DNA from: Neopusillimonas maritima
Lineage (GTDB): Bacteria > Pseudomonadota > Gammaproteobacteria > Burkholderiales > Burkholderiaceae_B
Length of the DNA stretch: 64,000 nt
Assembly (NCBI RefSeq): GCF_040930455.2
Contig: NZ_CP170494.1
Strand: one strand, 5' to 3'
Below the pieces are notes generated by a model that did not search any database, was not told where the DNA came from, and worked only from the letters and a program-made list of their open reading frames with translations. Position numbers and translations under genes: made by a program. The stretch's first letter is position 1; each line of letters opens with the position of its first letter. Positions 25,942 to 34,536 of this stretch are shown here, in pieces.

Positions 25942-27310
25942 AACTTTGTCCAATAAAGGCAATATCGCCTTGTGGCTCAACCAATTCGGCGGGGTTTTGT
26001 TCAATCGTGATCTCATACAGCATTGGCTCTACGACTGAGAAACCGCTTGTCAGGCGAATTTGGCTGGGTGCGGAGTCGTCGATGACGCCAAGTTTCTGAG
26101 TGGTAGGCGAATTGGGTTTTCGCCGCCATAGAACCAGCACTTCGTCGTTTGCCAACTGGCTTTTCAACAGGGGCTCAAGATGCAAGACGCCTGGATCACG
26201 CGAGACAATTAACCAGCCGGGCGTGGAAGTACTGCCGGGTGGTTGCATAACAACGGTGTGTAAAGACAATGGCTCTGGTGGTGTGTTTTCAGCATTGTTA
26301 GCTGTATTGTGGGCGGCCAGTTCAGGCTGAATAGGTACCAGCCACACATAAAGACCGGCTGCCAATATCAGTAAAAGTATGGCGGTTACCAATAGGCGTA
26401 ATTTGCCGCTTTTTCGTGGCCGTGCCGGTGTTGATTCGGAACGTTTTCTGTTAGGCGAGGGCGCTGCGTTGGTTGTGGCTTGAGTCGTTGCCGCTTTGGC
26501 ATCGCCTCCGGTTGCAGGAGGCTCCGGCCGAGCACTTTTTTCAGGTGTTTTTAACGGTTGCGGAATAATCGTAAGCTTCAGTGTTTTCTGAATTTTTTCC
26601 CATGCTTGTTCGTCGGGCGCGTTTGTGGCCAGGAGCTGCGTTAACTGAAAAAATAGCCCCTCCCAATAAAGCGCTTGCTTCAAGGCGTTGTCGTCTTCGG
26701 CAATCGCCGCTTGAGCTGTGTTCGCTTGGTTGCCGTTCAGCAGGCCAAGCACATAAAAGGCAATCGTGGCATTGTCGACCTGGCTGCTTGGTAGGGGAGC
26801 GCCCGGGGTTTGGTTGAACGCAGCGGTTAGGTTTGTCAGTACTATATTAGCGTCAATATTCAAGACCGATTCAATGGTGAAGCTGTTTAACCCTTTGCAA
26901 TAGGCCAGAGCAATGAATTGAGCACTTTCTTCGGTTATGTGTTCCCTTAGCGGTGGTTCAAAGTAAGCGAGGCAAGGGCCTATGTCGTTCAACCAGCTTT
27001 TGACTGCAATAATTCGATCAGGCTGGTTTACATTGGGTTGCCGCTGCAAGGCCTGCAGGCGATAGCGAAAAATGCTGAAGATCCAGGCGTAACCCGAGCC
27101 ATGAACAGGGTTGAAATGGTTTGCGTGTTGCCAGACCATTACCATACTGTCGTGCAATGCTTGTTGAGCCAGCGCTTCGTCATTCAAGACGTGTTGTGCC
27201 AAAGCCTTTATCGGCGGGGCAATTTGCCGGTAGATTTGTTCCAGACCACTGGTTTCTTTTTTCGCACAACGTTGCAGGGCGGGGTCAAGGGAGGGAAGAG
27301 TGGCAGGCAT
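25886..27310 (-). CDS. Single-chain ECF sigma factor / RskA-type anti-sigma factor fusion
   Basis: 474-aa protein with an unusual domain order. Residues about 23-90 match sigma-70 region 2 of ECF factors (LEQIYRQIAPPIKALAQHVL, then FNPVHGSGYAWIFSIFRYRL). Residues 122-168 look like a diverged region 4 (FIALAYCKGLNSFTIESVL). Residues 179-245 resemble the RskA/ChrR anti-sigma domain (FYVLGLLNGNQANTAQ, WEKI). A Pro/Ala/Thr-rich linker leads to one membrane segment (305-324) and a periplasmic RskA C-domain (GWLIVSRDPGVLHLEPLL, GDIAFIGQSF). In most bacteria these are two genes. The region-4 helix-turn-helix is weak, so the sigma part may no longer bind DNA. Domain assignments are by eye. Confidence 0.7.
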   Translation of the reverse strand: MPATLPSLDPALQRCAKKETSGLEQIYRQIAPPIKALAQHVLNDEALAQQALHDSMVMVWQHANHFNPVHGSGYAWIFSIFRYRLQALQRQPNVNQPDRIIAVKSWLNDIGPCLAYFEPPLREHITEESAQFIALAYCKGLNSFTIESVLNIDANIVLTNLTAAFNQTPGAPLPSSQVDNATIAFYVLGLLNGNQANTAQAAIAEDDNALKQALYWEGLFFQLTQLLATNAPDEQAWEKIQKTLKLTIIPQPLKTPEKSARPEPPATGGDAKAATTQATTNAAPSPNRKRSESTPARPRKSGKLRLLVTAILLLILAAGLYVWLVPIQPELAAHNTANNAENTPPEPLSLHTVVMQPPGSTSTPGWLIVSRDPGVLHLEPLLKSQLANDEVLVLWRRKPNSPTTQKLGVIDDSAPSQIRLTSGFSVVEPMLYEITIEQNPAELVEPQGDIAFIGQSFRLEVPDPEPEAPPVPAQ

Positions 27311-27428
27311 GCAAGCTCCGGGAGTGCAGAAAAAGATTGTCTGTTGTCGTTAGGTTTAGCGGGTTTATTTTCTCACAGTAAAATGACCGATGCGTCATGG
27401 ACTGGTTCCTGATTGCTCATAACAGAAG

Positions 27429-29231
27429 ATGTCCATGAAATTCTCTCATCGGGGCCCGGCGCCCACCAACCGTAACGATCTTCAAACCATTCGTTCCTTG
27501 TTGCCTTATGTGTGGCAATTCAAATGGCGTGTCATGTTGGCCATGGCCTGTTTGGTGGGAGCGAAAGTTGCCAGTGTTATTGCACCGCTGTACTTGAAAG
27601 ATATTGTCGATCAACTCGACATGCCGCCCACGGCATTGGTGGTGCCCATTGGGGCGTTGCTGGGGTACGGCCTGGCTCGATTGAGCACGAGCATATTCGG
27701 CGAGTTGCGCGATGCGTTGTTTGCCCGGGTAACGCAAGGTTCGGTGCGCACCATTGCCACACGCGTTTTCCGGCATTTGTTTGCCTTGTCGCTTCGTTTC
27801 CATTTGCATCGCCAGACGGGCGGGCTGAGCCGTGACATTGAACGGGGCACCAAAGGAATCGGCTTTTTGCTGAACTTTACCGTGTTCAACATTTTGCCCA
27901 CCTTGCTTGAAATAACGATGGTTGCAGCCATTCTGTTTTGGCGTTATGACTTCTTGTTTGCTGTGGTGACGCTTTCAACTATTGCAACGTACATTGCTTT
28001 TACGCTGATAGTGACGGAAAAGCGCATGGTGTATCGGCGCAGCATGAATGATCTCGATAGCAAGGCCAATAGCAAGGCAATCGATGCGCTCATCAACTAC
28101 GAAACAGTAAAGTACTTTGGCAATGAAAAGTATGAAATCGACCGTTATGACACCAATCTGGGTAAGTGGGTTGATTCAGCGGTCAAGAACCAGGTTTCGT
28201 TGAATTTCCTGAATATGGGCCAGGGGGTCATTATCACGGTGGGTATTACCCTGCTTTTGTGGTTATCGGCCCAGGGAGTTGTGAATCAAACCATGACGGT
28301 GGGCGACGTTGTGTTGGTATCGGCTTATTTAACGCAGCTCTATGCGCCGTTGAATTTTCTTGGGTTTGTTTATCGCGAAATAAAGCATGCTTTGGCCGAC
28401 ATGGAGCGCATGTTCGGCTTGATTTCCGAAAATCGCGAAGTTCAGGACCGGCCGGATGCCAAGGTTTTGGATACGCGTGCCGCCGACGTTCGGTTTGAGT
28501 CGGTTAGCTTTTCTTACGAGCCAAACCGGCAGATCTTGTTTAACGTGGATTTGGCTATTCCCGCAGGCAAAACGCTGGCGGTGGTGGGCGCATCGGGGGC
28601 GGGAAAAAGTACGCTTTCTCGTTTGCTATTTCGTTTTTACGACGTAACGCAAGGCGCAATTCGAATTAACGGCACGGATATCCGTGATTTAACGCAAGAC
28701 AGTTTGCGCCACCATATTGGCATTGTGCCTCAGGATACCGTTTTGTTTAACGATTCCATTTTGCACAATATTGCGTATGGAGATCCCAACGCGTCTTTCG
28801 ACGATATTGTGCAAGCGGCCAAGGCAGCTCGCATTCATGATTTCGTCTCGCGATTGCCTGATGGTTACGACACCCAGGTGGGCGAGCGTGGTTTGAAGCT
28901 GTCGGGTGGCGAGAAACAACGTGTGGCAATTGCGCGAACCTTGTTGAAGAATCCGCCTATTCTCATTCTGGACGAAGCAACCAGCGCATTGGACACGCGC
29001 ACGGAACGGCAGATTCAGGAAGAGTTGAATTTAATTGCCCGTAATCGCACTACTTTGATTATTGCGCATCGCCTCTCGACGATTGCCGACGCCGATATTA
29101 TTGCTGTCATGGATCATGGAAAGGTGGTTGAACAGGGGACGCATCGCGAATTGTTGTTGCTTAACGGGCGCTACGCGCAAATGTGGCAAATGCAGCAGGT
29201 GGCTGAAGAAACCGGGGGGCCGTTCAGCTAA
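27429..29231 (+). CDS. Atm1/HMT1-type ABC exporter (fused membrane and ATPase domains)
   Basis: Half-transporter of 600 aa working as a homodimer in the inner membrane. The membrane domain carries the Atm1-class segments (YETVKYFGNEKYE, NFLNMGQGVIITVGI) that line the glutathione site. The ATPase has Walker A VGASGAGKST, signature LSGGEKQRVAIARTL and Walker B ILILDEATSALD. Bacterial members export glutathione-conjugated metals or polysulfide species. It is divergent from the sigma/anti-sigma gene with a 118-base shared promoter region. Confidence 0.88.
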   Translation: MSMKFSHRGPAPTNRNDLQTIRSLLPYVWQFKWRVMLAMACLVGAKVASVIAPLYLKDIVDQLDMPPTALVVPIGALLGYGLARLSTSIFGELRDALFARVTQGSVRTIATRVFRHLFALSLRFHLHRQTGGLSRDIERGTKGIGFLLNFTVFNILPTLLEITMVAAILFWRYDFLFAVVTLSTIATYIAFTLIVTEKRMVYRRSMNDLDSKANSKAIDALINYETVKYFGNEKYEIDRYDTNLGKWVDSAVKNQVSLNFLNMGQGVIITVGITLLLWLSAQGVVNQTMTVGDVVLVSAYLTQLYAPLNFLGFVYREIKHALADMERMFGLISENREVQDRPDAKVLDTRAADVRFESVSFSYEPNRQILFNVDLAIPAGKTLAVVGASGAGKSTLSRLLFRFYDVTQGAIRINGTDIRDLTQDSLRHHIGIVPQDTVLFNDSILHNIAYGDPNASFDDIVQAAKAARIHDFVSRLPDGYDTQVGERGLKLSGGEKQRVAIARTLLKNPPILILDEATSALDTRTERQIQEELNLIARNRTTLIIAHRLSTIADADIIAVMDHGKVVEQGTHRELLLLNGRYAQMWQMQQVAEETGGPFS

Positions 29232-29242
29232 GGAAGGTAGGA

Positions 29243-29266
29243 AATTGCGTCCCGAAGGACGCAATT
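29243..29266. terminator. Hairpin between convergent exporter and PgaA-like genes
   Basis: Perfect 10-bp stem AATTGCGTCC / GGACGCAATT with a CGAA tetraloop and no T-run. It directly touches the stop codon of the minus-strand gene. Weak terminator or mRNA 3'-end stabiliser for both genes. Confidence 0.45.
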
Positions 29267-30924
29267 CATGCCCGCTGTGCTTCTTTGGTTTTCATGTCAG
29301 TGTCGAAGGAGTTGCCGGCAAGGCTCGCCCATTCCCGGTAGGTATTGGGGGTCCAGCGTATCCAGGCTTGTGCCGAGTTGGTGCTGATGTTGTCGGCAAG
29401 GGCGCGCAGCGGTGTTGCCGGGGTGCGCCACTCAAGGGCGCCGCCCACTGTCCAGGCATCGCTGAGTTTTTGTTCGAAACTGCCGTATGCACCCGTTTTC
29501 TGTCCATAACCGTAACGTTGGCTGATCAAATTGGCTTCAATCGTTGTGTTGCCGGCGCGCCATTGCAGACCGCCTTTGACCCATCGGTTGCGTAATGGCT
29601 CGTCGTTGAACGTTGCGTTGGACTGTCCCGCGCCAACCAATGCGCGCCAATTCGATGCGATTGGAGGGCTGTAAAGGGTGGTTTCCAACGCGTGCTCACC
29701 GCTGCCTGACACGGGGCTGTCTGAGCTGAAAGTCTTCTGCGCGCCAATAAGCAATTCCCACTTCTCATGCGTCGCCCAGTCTTCTTGTAGATGTTGGGTG
29801 GTTTTGAGTTCGGGGTAATGCTTTTGGGTGAATGCAGCCAGCTCTTGCGCCTGCTCCCATTCTTGAAGGGAAAGGGCGGTTTGTGCCTGGGCGGTGAGTA
29901 AATCTGGGTTCAGTGGGGCAAGGGCTTCGGCCTGCTTTAACGTAATCTGAGCGGCTCGAGGGAGCCCGTATGCACGCTGCGTGTTAGCCAACTCTATTTT
30001 CAGGCCGGCATCGCGAGGGGCGCTTTCAGTTAAAGTCTCCAGGCGCTCAAGGGCCAGGCCTGGGTCGTTATGAAATAAAGGGGCAACTGCCCACGTGCGG
30101 GCAACTTCAAAGTATGTATCGTTGGGCAGGGGTTGGCTTACCCCAGGCAGGCGGCGCCATGGGGGTTCTTCTGCGTAGGTGGTTTCAAGTAACGCATAGG
30201 CTTCCGTCCAGCGACCTTGTTCCTGCAGCGCGTAATAGCGCCCGATTTTTTCTTTGATGACATCAGAACGGTCACGAGGAGCAGCCGCATTGGTTATCAG
30301 GCTGGTTTGGTAAAGTGTGGCGGCTTTTTCAGGTTGTTCAAGGTAAAGATAGGCATCACCAATTTCATTGAGTAGGTAGGCCGGTATAACGATATTCTGT
30401 GCGCGTAGTTGTTCATAAGATTGAACCACTTCGCCCATACGTTTTCTGGCGTGCAGGGCCTGGATACGGTCAAAATGGATCCTGTGATTTGTTGTTTCCG
30501 TAACGGATATTTCATTGTCGGCTTCAAGTAGCGCGTCGTATATTTCCAAAGCGCGATCGGCAAGCCGATATCGCTCTTCTTCACTCCGTGCGGGAGCCAA
30601 AGAGAGTCGTGTCAGTTCCGCGGCGTAATCAACGGTGAGCTCGCGCAGCAGGTCGGCGGAAATCGAATCGCGACGTTGTTGCGCCAGCGCATAAGCAACG
30701 CTTGAAAGGCGTGCTGCGCGCAACGTTGCAATGTAGGTTAGAAGTGCGTTGTTGTCAGCGGGCTTTTGTTCATAATCGTTTTGAGCGCGCAATAATGCGG
30801 GTATGTCTGACTGAACGGGGTTCTCTTGCTGGTCAGCAATGGAACCTCCGATGCTTTGAGCGCCGACGGATTGCGTCATCAGTGCGCCAAGAACAAACCA
30901 TAGTAAGGGGCGGAGCATGCTCAT
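29266..30924 (-). CDS. PgaA-like outer-membrane export porin, C-terminally short
   Basis: 552-aa protein with a signal peptide (LLWFVLGALMTQSVGAQS) and a long TPR superhelix (about residues 30-390), followed by the start of a beta-barrel (TLYSPPIASNWRALVGAGQS, WVKGGLQWRAGNTTIEANLI, WTVGGALEWRTPATPLRALA). This order matches PgaA/BpsA, the poly-beta-1,6-GlcNAc porin, normally about 800 aa. Roughly 200-250 residues of the barrel are missing and the protein ends abruptly (TDMKTKEAQRA). No pgaB/C/D genes are nearby. It is probably a truncated, non-functional porin or a reduced relative. Start at 30924 follows AAGGAA. Confidence 0.65.
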   Translation of the reverse strand: MSMLRPLLWFVLGALMTQSVGAQSIGGSIADQQENPVQSDIPALLRAQNDYEQKPADNNALLTYIATLRAARLSSVAYALAQQRRDSISADLLRELTVDYAAELTRLSLAPARSEEERYRLADRALEIYDALLEADNEISVTETTNHRIHFDRIQALHARKRMGEVVQSYEQLRAQNIVIPAYLLNEIGDAYLYLEQPEKAATLYQTSLITNAAAPRDRSDVIKEKIGRYYALQEQGRWTEAYALLETTYAEEPPWRRLPGVSQPLPNDTYFEVARTWAVAPLFHNDPGLALERLETLTESAPRDAGLKIELANTQRAYGLPRAAQITLKQAEALAPLNPDLLTAQAQTALSLQEWEQAQELAAFTQKHYPELKTTQHLQEDWATHEKWELLIGAQKTFSSDSPVSGSGEHALETTLYSPPIASNWRALVGAGQSNATFNDEPLRNRWVKGGLQWRAGNTTIEANLISQRYGYGQKTGAYGSFEQKLSDAWTVGGALEWRTPATPLRALADNISTNSAQAWIRWTPNTYREWASLAGNSFDTDMKTKEAQRA

Positions 30925-31120
30925 TTTTCCTTGTTTTTTATGACAACTTGATACAGCTTGTATGAGGCAAACTATAGGTATCAAAAGAGCATGGTGAAAT
31001 GCGCAAGATGACGTACACCATTGCGCGGTAATGCTTGATATAAAATGGTTAATTTGTTTGGCGGAGGCTGAGCCGGCCGGCTCGAAAAGTGAGGGAAAAT
31101 CTATGCTAAAATCACGTTCT

Positions 31121-31199
<79 letters not shown>

Positions 31200-31205
31200 A
31201 ATATG

Positions 31206-31242
31206 AAAAAGGGTTACAGCTTTATGCTGTAACCCTTTTTTT
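31206..31242. terminator. Bidirectional terminator of tRNA-Pro and the phnD-like gene
   Basis: Stem AAAAAGGGTTACAGC / GCTGTAACCCTTTTT with loop TTTAT and a T-run on each strand. It ends the plus-strand tRNA and the minus-strand binding-protein gene, whose stop codon is inside its edge. Confidence 0.9.
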
Positions 31243-32107
31243 ACTTTTTAAGCATGTGTTCGTAGTTTGAGTGGCTCACCGGCGCAAAGCCAAGAGCTTG
31301 CTGAGACTCAAGAAAGCGGCTCAGTTTTTGCCCGCTGTTAAGCAATAGATGCTTTATTTGCGTTTTCAGGCTGTCACATATCGACGCACTAAAAACATAG
31401 GGGTCGTAGTGCAGCGGGGCCGATTTCCACAAAACGGTTAGTTGTTCTTCAAGTATTTTTCCTTTCTTGACATAGTCGTCGGCGCGTACGCTTGCAACAA
31501 ATGCAGCATCGACGCGTTTATCCAGCAGGGCGTCGATTGAACGGTCATGTGAACCTGTGTAAATAAGAGACCCAAAGAAACGCTCCAGGTTGCCATTGCC
31601 GAGGCTCGAGAAGACACGCCGCGGCAGGATTGCGCCGGAAGTGCTGGACGGTTCGCTAAAGGCAACGTCTTTCCCTCGCAGTTGGCTTACCGTTTCAATG
31701 TTGCTGTCGCTGCGAACCAATAGTATCGAGTAATAATAGTTTCCCGCAGGCGTAAAGCGCCCTTTTTCAATGGTCAGGCTGGCAAAGGCTTCAATGCCGG
31801 GTTGTTGAGCATACGCCATCAAATAGCCTGCCGGTCCCAGCCAGGCAATATCGATACCGCCTGAAATCAACGCTTGAATCACACTTTCGTACGATTCTGC
31901 ATGGACCATTTCAACGGGAAGATTCAGATGTTCGCTTAAATACTGAATAAGGGGTTGATATTCTCGAGTGAGCGTTTCCATGGGTTTCTTTGGAATAACG
32001 CCAATGCGAATATGCTCTTGTGAACAATAGGGGGGCGTAGCTCCGGCGGCAGGCACGATGCCAAGATAAAAGAACAATAAAACAAATAGGGTCAGCTGCT
32101 TTAACAT
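31241..32107 (-). CDS. PhnD-like periplasmic binding protein
   Basis: 288-aa periplasmic protein of the phosphate/phosphonate-binding (PhnD) family with a signal peptide ending near residue 24 (PAAGA). Landmarks are IRIGVIPKKPMETLTREYQP, GGIDIAWLGPAGYL, DVAFSEPSSTSGAILPRR and YDPYVFSASI. No transporter ATPase or permease gene lies nearby. It follows the GGDEF-EAL gene by 24 bases on the same strand, so it more likely serves as a sensor partner of that protein than as a transport component, as for PhnD-like proteins linked to signalling proteins (inference). Confidence 0.82.
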   Translation of the reverse strand: MLKQLTLFVLLFFYLGIVPAAGATPPYCSQEHIRIGVIPKKPMETLTREYQPLIQYLSEHLNLPVEMVHAESYESVIQALISGGIDIAWLGPAGYLMAYAQQPGIEAFASLTIEKGRFTPAGNYYYSILLVRSDSNIETVSQLRGKDVAFSEPSSTSGAILPRRVFSSLGNGNLERFFGSLIYTGSHDRSIDALLDKRVDAAFVASVRADDYVKKGKILEEQLTVLWKSAPLHYDPYVFSASICDSLKTQIKHLLLNSGQKLSRFLESQQALGFAPVSHSNYEHMLKK

Positions 32108-32131
32108 TGAGTTAGAGGATGAAAAGGTTTT

Positions 32132-34420
32132 TCAGGTCAGCGTGGCGTGTTCCCCGGCGAACGAGGTTTCAAGGGCCAGTATGGCGTTTGGTTCCAGCGG
32201 CCGACTGAAGTGATAACCTTGTGCAAGGTCGCATCCCGCCAGTTTCAGATACACAACCTGTTCCAGCGTTTCAACGCCTTCGGCGACAACTTGCAGGTTC
32301 ATTTTTTTTGCCAGTGCAATCGTGGATGACACAATGGGGCTGTCGTCGTGGCGGTTCGATAGTGGCGCAATCAGTTTGCGATCAATCTTGAGTTTGGTGA
32401 TCGGCAGGTTGTACAGATGTGCAAAACCTGCATAGCCGTGCCCGAAGTCGTCCAAACTGATTCCGATGCCGTGACGGCGCAAGCGCTCAAGGTGATGAAT
32501 CGCCTTTTCAGGACGGTTCAGGATGGCGGTTTCCGTAATTTCCAGCTCAATTGTTGAAGGTGGAATTTGGAAATGTTTCAATGAATCAAGCACCATGCTG
32601 CTGAAGTTGTCGGAGGCAAGTTGCAATGCCGAGACATTGATGCTGATGTGTCTTTCATAACCCTCTTGCCGCCAGGCTTTCAGTTGCTCGCACGCCAAAC
32701 GCAGTACCTCTTCACCCATTTCGATTATCAGCCCGCTGCGTTCGGCGATTGTGATGAATCGGTCGGGGTAGATCATGCCGTGGTCCGGATGCTGCCATCG
32801 AACGAGCCCTTCATAGCCTACGATGTTCATTGTGTCCAGGTCGATCATGGGCTGGTAATGCAATACAAACTCGTGCTTTTTTAGCCCTTCAATAAGTGAC
32901 TGTTCAATTTGAAAGGCTTCCAGACTACTTGTATTCAATGACGGGTCGTAGAATCGATATTGCCCGCGTCCGGATTGTTTTGCTGAATACATGGCGTGGT
33001 CAGCGCTGCGTATCAATTCGTCGATGTTTTGGGCGTCGCGTGGACATATTGATACGCCTACGCTTGGGCTGGTATTGAGCTCCGTACCATCAAGTGCATA
33101 GGTGTCGGAAAGGCGCGCAACCAATGTTTGCACCCAGCTTGTAATCGTATTCTCGGTGCGATCCCCGGCCAGCAAGATCACGAATTCGTCGCCTCCGAAC
33201 CTCGCTGCATAATCGCCGGGCTCCAAAAGCCGCTTAATACGTCCGGCTACCGCCTGTAGAAGTAGGTCGCCTGTTTTGTGGCCTAAGGTGTCGTTGATTG
33301 ATTTGAAGCGATCAAGATCAATAAACAGCACGGCGAGTAATTTTCGACAGGCACGCTGTTGGGTAATGACGCGTGTGCCGATCTCCATAAGTTGACGGCG
33401 GTTGAAAAGGCCACTCAGGTGGTCGGTCGACGCTGCGAGGCTGCTGCGTCGATGTGCGGTTTCAAGTCGTTCAATTAGTGCCTGATTCTCGTCTTGTGCA
33501 TGGTGCAGCGCGCTAATGGTTTTTTGTTGCTCGCTGATCATCTTCAATAACCAGGCCAGAACGCCGACCACGACACTGGTTAGTAATAGGTAAATCCATT
33601 TTTGTTGTTGCTCACGCGCCTCGATGGGTGCCAGAATATCGCGGTATTGCTGGCTAACGGCCACCGTCCAGCCAAGTTCGGGTTTGCTGCTCAACAGGCT
33701 TTGATAACTCTCGGAATTCAACTCCGGTCCTGATGCCAACACGCCACTATGATTGGCGCGGAGTCGTTCCACATTGTCGCGGTCCAGTAATTGAATAATG
33801 CCGCTTTGGCCCAAATGAATATCCTGATACAGACGCGTGAGGTATCCGACGTCCATTTCTATATATAAAACACCGGTTAAGGTGCGAGTGTCCCCGCTGA
33901 CAATGGGTAGCAGAAGTGGAAGCTGCCATTTTGGCGGTGTTGACGTTCCCGATACCTCGGTGGAATGTTTCTGTTGCGTTTGCGTCGGCAGGAAAACGGT
34001 GTCGCCGTACTGGCGCAATTGATTTTCAACTTGTGTCATCCACGTTGTGGGCAATGGTGCACGGTCCTTCTCATGACTGCTCAACCAGTAATGGCCCTGT
34101 TCGTCATAAAGGGTCAGCCGATTGAAGATGGGATCTTGAGCGAGAATGCGCGATAAGTTGCGTTGAAGCAGGATAGGTTGCCACTGGCCGCCTAGGGCTG
34201 AATGCCCCAAAGCCTCAGCGCGATCACCTATTTGTCGAAGGTGTTCGGTAATGATGATGGCCAGGTTTTTATGTTCAGTGGCACGGGTTTCCAGGGCTTC
34301 TTTGTAGGCGATCTCGTATTGGCGAATATGTGAAACCCAGAGAAACGACAAAAGCGATAGACCCAGAATAATAATGACCCAATGGATCGGGCTATTGGAA
34401 ACAGCAAAAGAAGGGCGCAC
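32132..34420 (-). CDS. Membrane GGDEF-EAL cyclic-di-GMP protein
   Basis: 762-aa protein with two membrane segments (about residues 12-30 and 275-292) around a periplasmic sensor loop, then a GGDEF domain (RFGGDEFVILL, intact) and an EAL domain whose signature reads YEGLVRW. The EAL metal-binding residues DDFGHGYAGF and VAEGVETLEQ are kept, so both cyclase and phosphodiesterase activities are possible. The RxxD inhibitory site before GGDEF is absent (EPGD). The start is a GTG at 34420 with AGAGG upstream. It is followed by the phnD-like gene, a likely periplasmic input partner. Confidence 0.88.
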   Translation of the reverse strand: MRPSFAVSNSPIHWVIIILGLSLLSFLWVSHIRQYEIAYKEALETRATEHKNLAIIITEHLRQIGDRAEALGHSALGGQWQPILLQRNLSRILAQDPIFNRLTLYDEQGHYWLSSHEKDRAPLPTTWMTQVENQLRQYGDTVFLPTQTQQKHSTEVSGTSTPPKWQLPLLLPIVSGDTRTLTGVLYIEMDVGYLTRLYQDIHLGQSGIIQLLDRDNVERLRANHSGVLASGPELNSESYQSLLSSKPELGWTVAVSQQYRDILAPIEAREQQQKWIYLLLTSVVVGVLAWLLKMISEQQKTISALHHAQDENQALIERLETAHRRSSLAASTDHLSGLFNRRQLMEIGTRVITQQRACRKLLAVLFIDLDRFKSINDTLGHKTGDLLLQAVAGRIKRLLEPGDYAARFGGDEFVILLAGDRTENTITSWVQTLVARLSDTYALDGTELNTSPSVGVSICPRDAQNIDELIRSADHAMYSAKQSGRGQYRFYDPSLNTSSLEAFQIEQSLIEGLKKHEFVLHYQPMIDLDTMNIVGYEGLVRWQHPDHGMIYPDRFITIAERSGLIIEMGEEVLRLACEQLKAWRQEGYERHISINVSALQLASDNFSSMVLDSLKHFQIPPSTIELEITETAILNRPEKAIHHLERLRRHGIGISLDDFGHGYAGFAHLYNLPITKLKIDRKLIAPLSNRHDDSPIVSSTIALAKKMNLQVVAEGVETLEQVVYLKLAGCDLAQGYHFSRPLEPNAILALETSFAGEHATLT

Positions 34421-34488
34421 TGCATGAAACCTCTGGAATGGGCAGACCGTAGCGGTATGAATTCTCGTTATTATTTCGTGACAGTGTG

Positions 34489-34508
34489 ACGCGCTTGTTA
34501 AAGCGCGT
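34489..34508 (-). terminator. Hairpin after ktrB
   Basis: An 8-bp stem ACGCGCTT / AAGCGCGT with a 4-base loop, 29 bases past the ktrB stop. It has no T-run, so termination is uncertain. It separates ktrB from the GGDEF-EAL gene, which lies further downstream on the same strand. Confidence 0.3.
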
Positions 34509-34536
34509 TATCTGTGTGACAAAAAAAAGAAATGTC

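Noticed and set aside
32132..34420. Inactive EAL domain because of EGL instead of EAL
   Set aside because: EGL and similar variants are frequent in active phosphodiesterases and the metal-binding residues are conserved.
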